A DNA stretch of 9,518 nt from the NCBI GenBank assembly GCA_964467005.1, contig CAYXPI010000145.1:1-9518 (forward strand), written 5' to 3'. Made by a program: the position numbers and the translations under genes. This document shows, one piece after another, positions 6,386 to 9,518 of the stretch. How positions within the stretch are numbered: position 1 is the first letter of the stretch; each line of letters begins with the position of its first letter. The DNA is from Thermohalobaculum sp964467005 (GTDB lineage: Bacteria; Pseudomonadota; Alphaproteobacteria; Rhodobacterales; Rhodobacteraceae). The notes beneath the pieces are model-generated. The model did not search any database. It saw only the letters and a program-made list of their open reading frames with translations, and was not told where the DNA came from.

Positions 6386-6425
6386 GGCTTGAAGCCCGGG
6401 GCGCGCGTCCCACCTGACAGTCAGG
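6386..6425 (+). promoter_or_regulatory. Candidate heat-shock (RpoH-type) promoter with palindromes upstream of hflK
   Basis: CTTGAAG (6388-6394) and, after 14 bp, CCCACCT (6409-6415) resemble the heat-shock sigma consensus CTTGAA ... CCCCATnT in sequence and spacing. Two hyphenated palindromes overlap it: GGCTTGAAGCC (6386-6396, centre 6391) and CCTGACAGTCAGG (6413-6425, centre 6419). The second covers the expected transcription start, where an operator would sit. A transcript would carry a leader of about 90 nt before hflK. In E. coli hflK and hflC are partly heat-shock controlled, which makes this plausible. The -35 match might instead be only a by-product of the first palindrome. Confidence 0.4.
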
Positions 6426-6491
6426 ATGGTGCCCGGTGCACGTCACCTGCTATGACATCGGGATGAGACGGATCGCGAGCGCGACCGCGGG

Positions 6492-6501
6492 CCCGATCGG
6501 G
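6492..6501. repeat. Palindrome CCCGATCGGG just before the hflK ribosome binding site
   Basis: A perfect 10-bp palindrome ends 5 bases before the TTGGAGAG ribosome binding site of hflK. It could be a protein-binding site or a small part of a leader structure. Its bases are all common here, so chance is a real alternative. The rest of the 168-bp gap after gor (6348-6515) shows no credible small gene. Confidence 0.3.
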
Positions 6502-6515
6502 AGTTTGGAGAGATC

Positions 6516-7709
6516 ATGCCTTTCAACAGCAACAACGGCGGCGGCCCCTGGGGCGGCGGCGGCGGAAACCGCGGCGGAGGCGGCCGCAATCCGTGGGGCG
6601 GCGGGCCCTCCGGCGGTGGGGGCGGCGGCGGCGGTGGGGGCCAGGGCCCCGACCTCGACGATCTGATCCGCAAGGGGCGCGAGCAGCTCCGGGTGATTCT
6701 GGGCGGCCGCGGCGGCGGGATCGGCGGCGGCGGCGGAGGTCCACAGACGCCGTCTTGGCTCAACAAAGCTCTGCCCATCGGCATTCCAGTGGCGGTGGCG
6801 CTGGTCTGGGCGTTCAGCTCGTTCTACCGGGTCGACACCTCGGAGCAGTCCGTCGAGCTCTTCTTCGGCGAGTACTACGCGACCAAGGGCGAGGGTCTCA
6901 ACTTCGCGCCGTGGCCGTTCATCACCTACGAGATCCTGCCGGTCACCCGCGAGAACACGGTGAACATCGGCCTGGGCAGCCAGGCGGCCCGCGGCGGGCG
7001 GAGCGAACAGGGGCTCATGCTGACGGGCGACGAAAACATCGTCGACATCGGCTTCCAGGTGGTGTGGAACATTCGCCGGCCGGAGGACTTTCTGTTCAAC
7101 CTGGCCGAAGCCGAGCAGACGATCCGCGCGGTGTCGGAATCTGCCATGCGCGAGGTGATCGGCCAACGCGAGCTCAAGCCCATCCTCAACCGGGACCGCG
7201 CGCAGATCGCCGACCAGGTGATGCTGCTCATCCAGTCGACGATGGACAGCTACTCCTCGGGCGTGAACATCATCCGCGTCAACTTCGAGGAGGCCGATCC
7301 GCCGGAGCAGGTGATTGACGCCTTCCGCGACGTGCAGGCGGCCGCGCAGGACCGCGACACCGCCGAGAAGCGGGCCGAGGCCTTCGCCAACCAGACGCTG
7401 GCCGAGGCGCGCGGTAAAGTGGCGCAGATCCTCCAGGACGCCGAGGCCTACCGCGCCCAGGTGGTCAACGACGCGAAGGGTGAGGCCGCGCGCTTTGTCT
7501 CGATCTACGAGGAGTATGCGGCGGCGCCCGAGGTGACCCGCAAGCGCATGTTCCTGGAGACGATGGAAAAGGTGCTCGGCGATGTCGACAAAGTGATCAT
7601 CGACCAGAATGTGGGCGGTGGCGGCGGCGGTAATGGCGTGGTGCCCTATCTGCCGCTCAATGACCTTCGGCGGCAGACCAGCCGCGGCGACACGACGGGG
7701 AGCAACTGA
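6516..7709 (+). CDS. hflK: HflK, SPFH-domain subunit of the FtsH-modulating HflKC membrane complex
   Basis: With HflC it forms the large membrane scaffold that surrounds and modulates the AAA+ protease FtsH. The protein has 397 residues (E. coli HflK has 419). The N-terminal 75 residues are cytoplasmic and strikingly rich in glycine (runs at 13-17, 33-42 and 70-75). A single membrane segment follows at about 85-103 (L-P-I-G-I-P-V-A-V-A-L-V-W-A-F). The SPFH/band-7 domain runs from about 105 to 270, including MLTGDENIVDIGF (168-180). An Ala/Glu/Arg-rich helix at about 265-335 should form the coiled-coil wall of the cage. A second glycine run (367-372) precedes the conserved P-Y-L-P-L tail. The ATG at 6516 has GGAGAG upstream. 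The stop overlaps the hflC start (TGATG), so the two subunits are probably made in balance. Confidence 0.96.
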   Translation: MPFNSNNGGGPWGGGGGNRGGGGRNPWGGGPSGGGGGGGGGGQGPDLDDLIRKGREQLRVILGGRGGGIGGGGGGPQTPSWLNKALPIGIPVAVALVWAFSSFYRVDTSEQSVELFFGEYYATKGEGLNFAPWPFITYEILPVTRENTVNIGLGSQAARGGRSEQGLMLTGDENIVDIGFQVVWNIRRPEDFLFNLAEAEQTIRAVSESAMREVIGQRELKPILNRDRAQIADQVMLLIQSTMDSYSSGVNIIRVNFEEADPPEQVIDAFRDVQAAAQDRDTAEKRAEAFANQTLAEARGKVAQILQDAEAYRAQVVNDAKGEAARFVSIYEEYAAAPEVTRKRMFLETMEKVLGDVDKVIIDQNVGGGGGGNGVVPYLPLNDLRRQTSRGDTTGSN

Positions 7710-8701
7710 TGCGCAAGCTGCCGATCATTCTGGGCGCGGTCGCGATCGTTCTCGTGACGGTGCTGTCCTCGATCTTCATCGTCGACGAACGCCAGCAGGC
7801 GCTGGTGCTTCAGTTCGGCGAGGTGAAGCGCGAGATCCGTGGCCTCGTCTCCACCTCCGCGGAGATCGCGGCGGACAGCGAGGCGGCGCGGGAGCGGCCC
7901 GAGCAAAAGCTCGACGATGTGAGCTACGAGAGCGGGCCGGGCCTCTACTTCAAACTGCCGATCATCCAGGACGTCGTCTACTACGACGACCGTATCCTCG
8001 CGATCGACACAGCCCCCCTCGAAGTGATCACGATCGACGACCGTCGGCTGGTGGTGGACGCCTTCGCCCGCTGGCGGATCCGCGAGCCGGTGGCCTTCCG
8101 CCGCGCGGTGCAGAGCGAGTTCCAGGCCCGGGACCGGCTCGAATCGGTGATGAACGCGGCGCTGCGTGAGGTGCTGGGCTCGGTGCCGTCGGACGCGGTG
8201 CTCTCGCCCGAGCGGACCGAGCTCATGCGGCGGATCACCGAAGGCGCGCGGGAGCAGGCGTTGGATCTCGGTGTGCTGATCATCGATGTGCGCATCAAGC
8301 GGGCGGATCTGCCGGAGCAGAACCTCCAGGCGACCTATGAGCGCATGAAGGCCGAGCGCGAGCGTGAGGCGGCGGACGAGCGGGCCCGCGGCCAGGAGCG
8401 GGCGCAGGAGGTGCGGGCGACCGCCGAGCGCGAGGCGGTGGAGCTCGTCTCCGACGCGCAGCGCCAGTCGGAGGAGATCCGCGGTGAGGCCGACGCCCAG
8501 CGGAACCGGATCTACGCCGACGCCTTCGGCCGGGACGCGGAGTTCTTCGCCTTCTTCCGCTCGCTGCGGGCCTATGAGCGGTCTCTGCAAGGGCAGAACT
8601 CGACGCTGGTGATCTCGCCGGATGGCGAGTTCTTCGAGTACCTCAAGAGCGACGGCGCCGTCGGCGCGACCATCGCCGAGCCGCCGCTCGCGCAGCAGTG
8701 A
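7709..8701 (+). CDS. hflC: HflC, partner subunit of the HflKC complex
   Basis: A 330-residue SPFH protein (E. coli HflC has 334). One N-terminal membrane segment at about 5-24 (L-P-I-I-L-G-A-V-A-I-V-L-V) leads straight into the SPFH opening FIVDERQQALVLQFGEVKRE (23-42). The SPFH domain continues through GPGLYFKLPI (76-85), Y-Y-D-D-R-I-L-A-I-D (91-100) and V-D-A-F-A-R-W-R-I (116-124). A highly charged helix (about 205-265) follows, then the conserved tail F-F-A-F-F-R-S-L-R-A-Y (279-289). Residues 43 to about 74 form an acidic stretch between the first two SPFH strands, longer than the corresponding loop of E. coli HflC. The start overlaps the hflK stop by one base and the end overlaps the next gene by four, so the trio should be one transcript. 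Confidence 0.96.
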   Translation: MRKLPIILGAVAIVLVTVLSSIFIVDERQQALVLQFGEVKREIRGLVSTSAEIAADSEAARERPEQKLDDVSYESGPGLYFKLPIIQDVVYYDDRILAIDTAPLEVITIDDRRLVVDAFARWRIREPVAFRRAVQSEFQARDRLESVMNAALREVLGSVPSDAVLSPERTELMRRITEGAREQALDLGVLIIDVRIKRADLPEQNLQATYERMKAEREREAADERARGQERAQEVRATAEREAVELVSDAQRQSEEIRGEADAQRNRIYADAFGRDAEFFAFFRSLRAYERSLQGQNSTLVISPDGEFFEYLKSDGAVGATIAEPPLAQQ

Positions 8702-8898
8702 GCACGACGCCGCTTCTCGATCTGGCGGCCGCGGCGGCTCTCGTTCTGGTGATCGAGGGCCTCGCGGTTTCGCTGTTCTCCTCGCGGATCGAGGGGCTCT
8801 TGGAGCGGCTGCAAGGCCTCGACCCGGAGCAGGTCCGGTGGGGCGGACTGGCCATGGCGGTTTGCGGCGCGCTCGTTTATTTTCTCGTGCGGGGGTGA
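8698..8898 (+). CDS. Small DUF2065 (YjeT-like) inner-membrane protein
   Basis: A 66-residue protein with two membrane segments (about 9-27 and 48-64) joined by an amphipathic, charged loop. Its first segment contains L-V-I-E-G-L-A and its end G-A-L-V-Y-F-L-V-R, matching the pattern of E. coli YjeT (L-V-L-E-G-L and V-V-Y-Y-M-L-R), which also lies directly after hflC. The start is a GTG at 8698 that overlaps the hflC TGA by four bases (GTGA), a standard coupled start. Function is unknown in every species I know of. The conserved position next to hflKC suggests a part in the same membrane quality-control complex, which is an inference from context. Confidence 0.88.
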   Translation: MSTTPLLDLAAAAALVLVIEGLAVSLFSSRIEGLLERLQGLDPEQVRWGGLAMAVCGALVYFLVRG

Positions 8899-8953
8899 CC
8901 CGCATCGCCGGCGTCGCGGCCCGCGCCCGGCATCCCAACTCGGAGATGGAGAG

Positions 8954-9518
8954 ATGACGCCTCAAATGTCCCGCTTTCGCCCACAGCGTGCCGCCCTCTC
9001 GCCTGCCCGTCTGCTGGCGGCGCTTCTGATCGCGGCGGTCGGGGCTGTGGCCGCGGCGCCCGCCGAGGCGCGGGACGCGCCCGGCAGCTTCGCCGATCTC
9101 GCCGAGAGGCTGAGCCCCGCGGTGGTCAACATCTCGGCGGTTCAGAATGTCGAACAGCCCGAGGTCGACGCCCTTCCGGAGGGCCCGTTCAACGACCTCT
9201 TCCGCGACTTTTTCGACCGCGGCCAGCGGCAGGGCCGGCGGGAGAACTCCCTCGGTTCGGGCTTCGTGATCTCGGCGGACGGCTTCGTGGTGACGAACAA
9301 TCACGTGATCCGCGAGGCCGACGAGGTGAAGGTGAACTTCCCCGATGGCAGCTCGTTCGACGCCGAGGTGATCGGCACCGACGACAAGACCGATCTCGCC
9401 CTCCTCAAGATCGTGGCCGACGCGCCGATCCCGTTCGTCGAGTTCGGCGACAGCAACGCCGCGCGGGTGGGCGACTGGGTGCTGGCCATCGGCAACCCCT
9501 TCGGCCTCGGCGGCTCGG
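8954..9518 (+). CDS. Do/DegP-family periplasmic serine protease (3' end missing)
   Basis: The frame is open to the right edge, giving the first 188 residues. It encodes a signal peptide with a hydrophobic core at about 19-35 and a likely cut after A-E-A (39), so the enzyme is exported. The trypsin-like domain begins with S-F-A-D-L-A-E-R-L-S-P-A-V-V-N-I-S (45-61), as usual for Do proteases. The regulatory L-loop (about 75-98, F-N-D-L-F-R-D-F-F) follows. Catalytic His117 lies in V-V-T-N-N-H-V-I and Asp147 in K-T-D-L-A-L-L-K. The catalytic Ser and the PDZ domains lie beyond the window. The ATG at 8954 is chosen for GGAGA at 8942-8946; an ATG four codons later (8966) is less well placed. It follows the DUF2065 gene by 55 bp without an obvious terminator, so it may belong to the hflKC transcript. 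It degrades or refolds misfolded envelope proteins. DegP, DegQ and MucD types cannot be told apart from this part. Confidence 0.94.
   Translation, partial: MTPQMSRFRPQRAALSPARLLAALLIAAVGAVAAAPAEARDAPGSFADLAERLSPAVVNISAVQNVEQPEVDALPEGPFNDLFRDFFDRGQRQGRRENSLGSGFVISADGFVVTNNHVIREADEVKVNFPDGSSFDAEVIGTDDKTDLALLKIVADAPIPFVEFGDSNAARVGDWVLAIGNPFGLGGS

Noticed and set aside
3924..6446. An 840-codon open frame on the minus strand opposite the methyltransferase, rpiA and gor
   Set aside because: It is rich in Arg, His, Gly and Pro, has no recognisable domain and covers three well-supported genes on the other strand. Long antisense frames are expected where GC content is this high, since stop codons are rare.
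8905..8932. Hairpin between the DUF2065 gene and the protease gene
   Set aside because: Only short interrupted CCGG-type pairings exist and no T-run follows; expected by chance in such GC-rich sequence.
7646..9304. A 552-codon minus-strand frame opposite hflK, hflC, the DUF2065 gene and the protease
   Set aside because: Same reasoning: low-complexity composition, no domain, and complete overlap with conserved genes whose codon bias is on the plus strand.

Overview
This window is very GC-rich and almost fully coding, with third codon positions dominated by G and C. It reads as chromosomal DNA of an alphaproteobacterium, most likely of the Rhodobacteraceae/Rhodobacterales. That placement is inferred from base composition, from the rpiA - gor - hflK - hflC - DUF2065 - Do-protease gene order, and from protein character such as the glycine-rich HflK and the single-chain SdaA. 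I see no phage, insertion sequence, CRISPR array, tRNA or rRNA.

Layout. (1) Positions 1-701, minus strand: the N-terminal 233 residues of an uncharacterised protein with a small folded head and a long Pro/Ala/Glu-rich tail. It runs off the left edge. (2) 819-1484, plus: thiamine pyrophosphokinase. (3) 1568-2125, plus: an exported PRC-barrel protein carrying a 12-bp tandem repeat, preceded by a short leader with a stem-loop. (4) 2129-3526, minus: single-chain iron-sulfur L-serine dehydratase, ending 3 bases from the PRC gene. (5) Starting only 38 bp from the serine dehydratase start, on the plus strand: a small SAM-dependent methyltransferase whose stop overlaps the start of rpiA (TGATG), then gor (glutathione reductase) 72 bp later. 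(6) After a 168-bp gap with a GC hairpin, several palindromes and a heat-shock-like promoter candidate: hflK, hflC and a DUF2065 membrane protein, each overlapping the next start. (7) The first 188 residues of a periplasmic Do/DegP-type serine protease, cut by the right edge.

How the genes work together. ThiN makes the thiamine diphosphate cofactor. SdaA turns serine into pyruvate and ammonia. RpiA interconverts the pentose phosphates, and the oxidative branch of that pathway supplies NADPH, which Gor uses to reduce glutathione. HflK-HflC forms the membrane scaffold known to modulate the FtsH protease. With the DUF2065 protein and the Do-type protease it makes an envelope protein-quality-control module, which fits a stress-type promoter upstream of hflK.

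The window is mainly conserved housekeeping. I found no convincing undescribed multi-gene system. The loose ends most worth a look are the disordered-tail protein at the left edge, the leader and repeat of the PRC-barrel gene, the methyltransferase tied to rpiA, and the regulatory gap before hflK.
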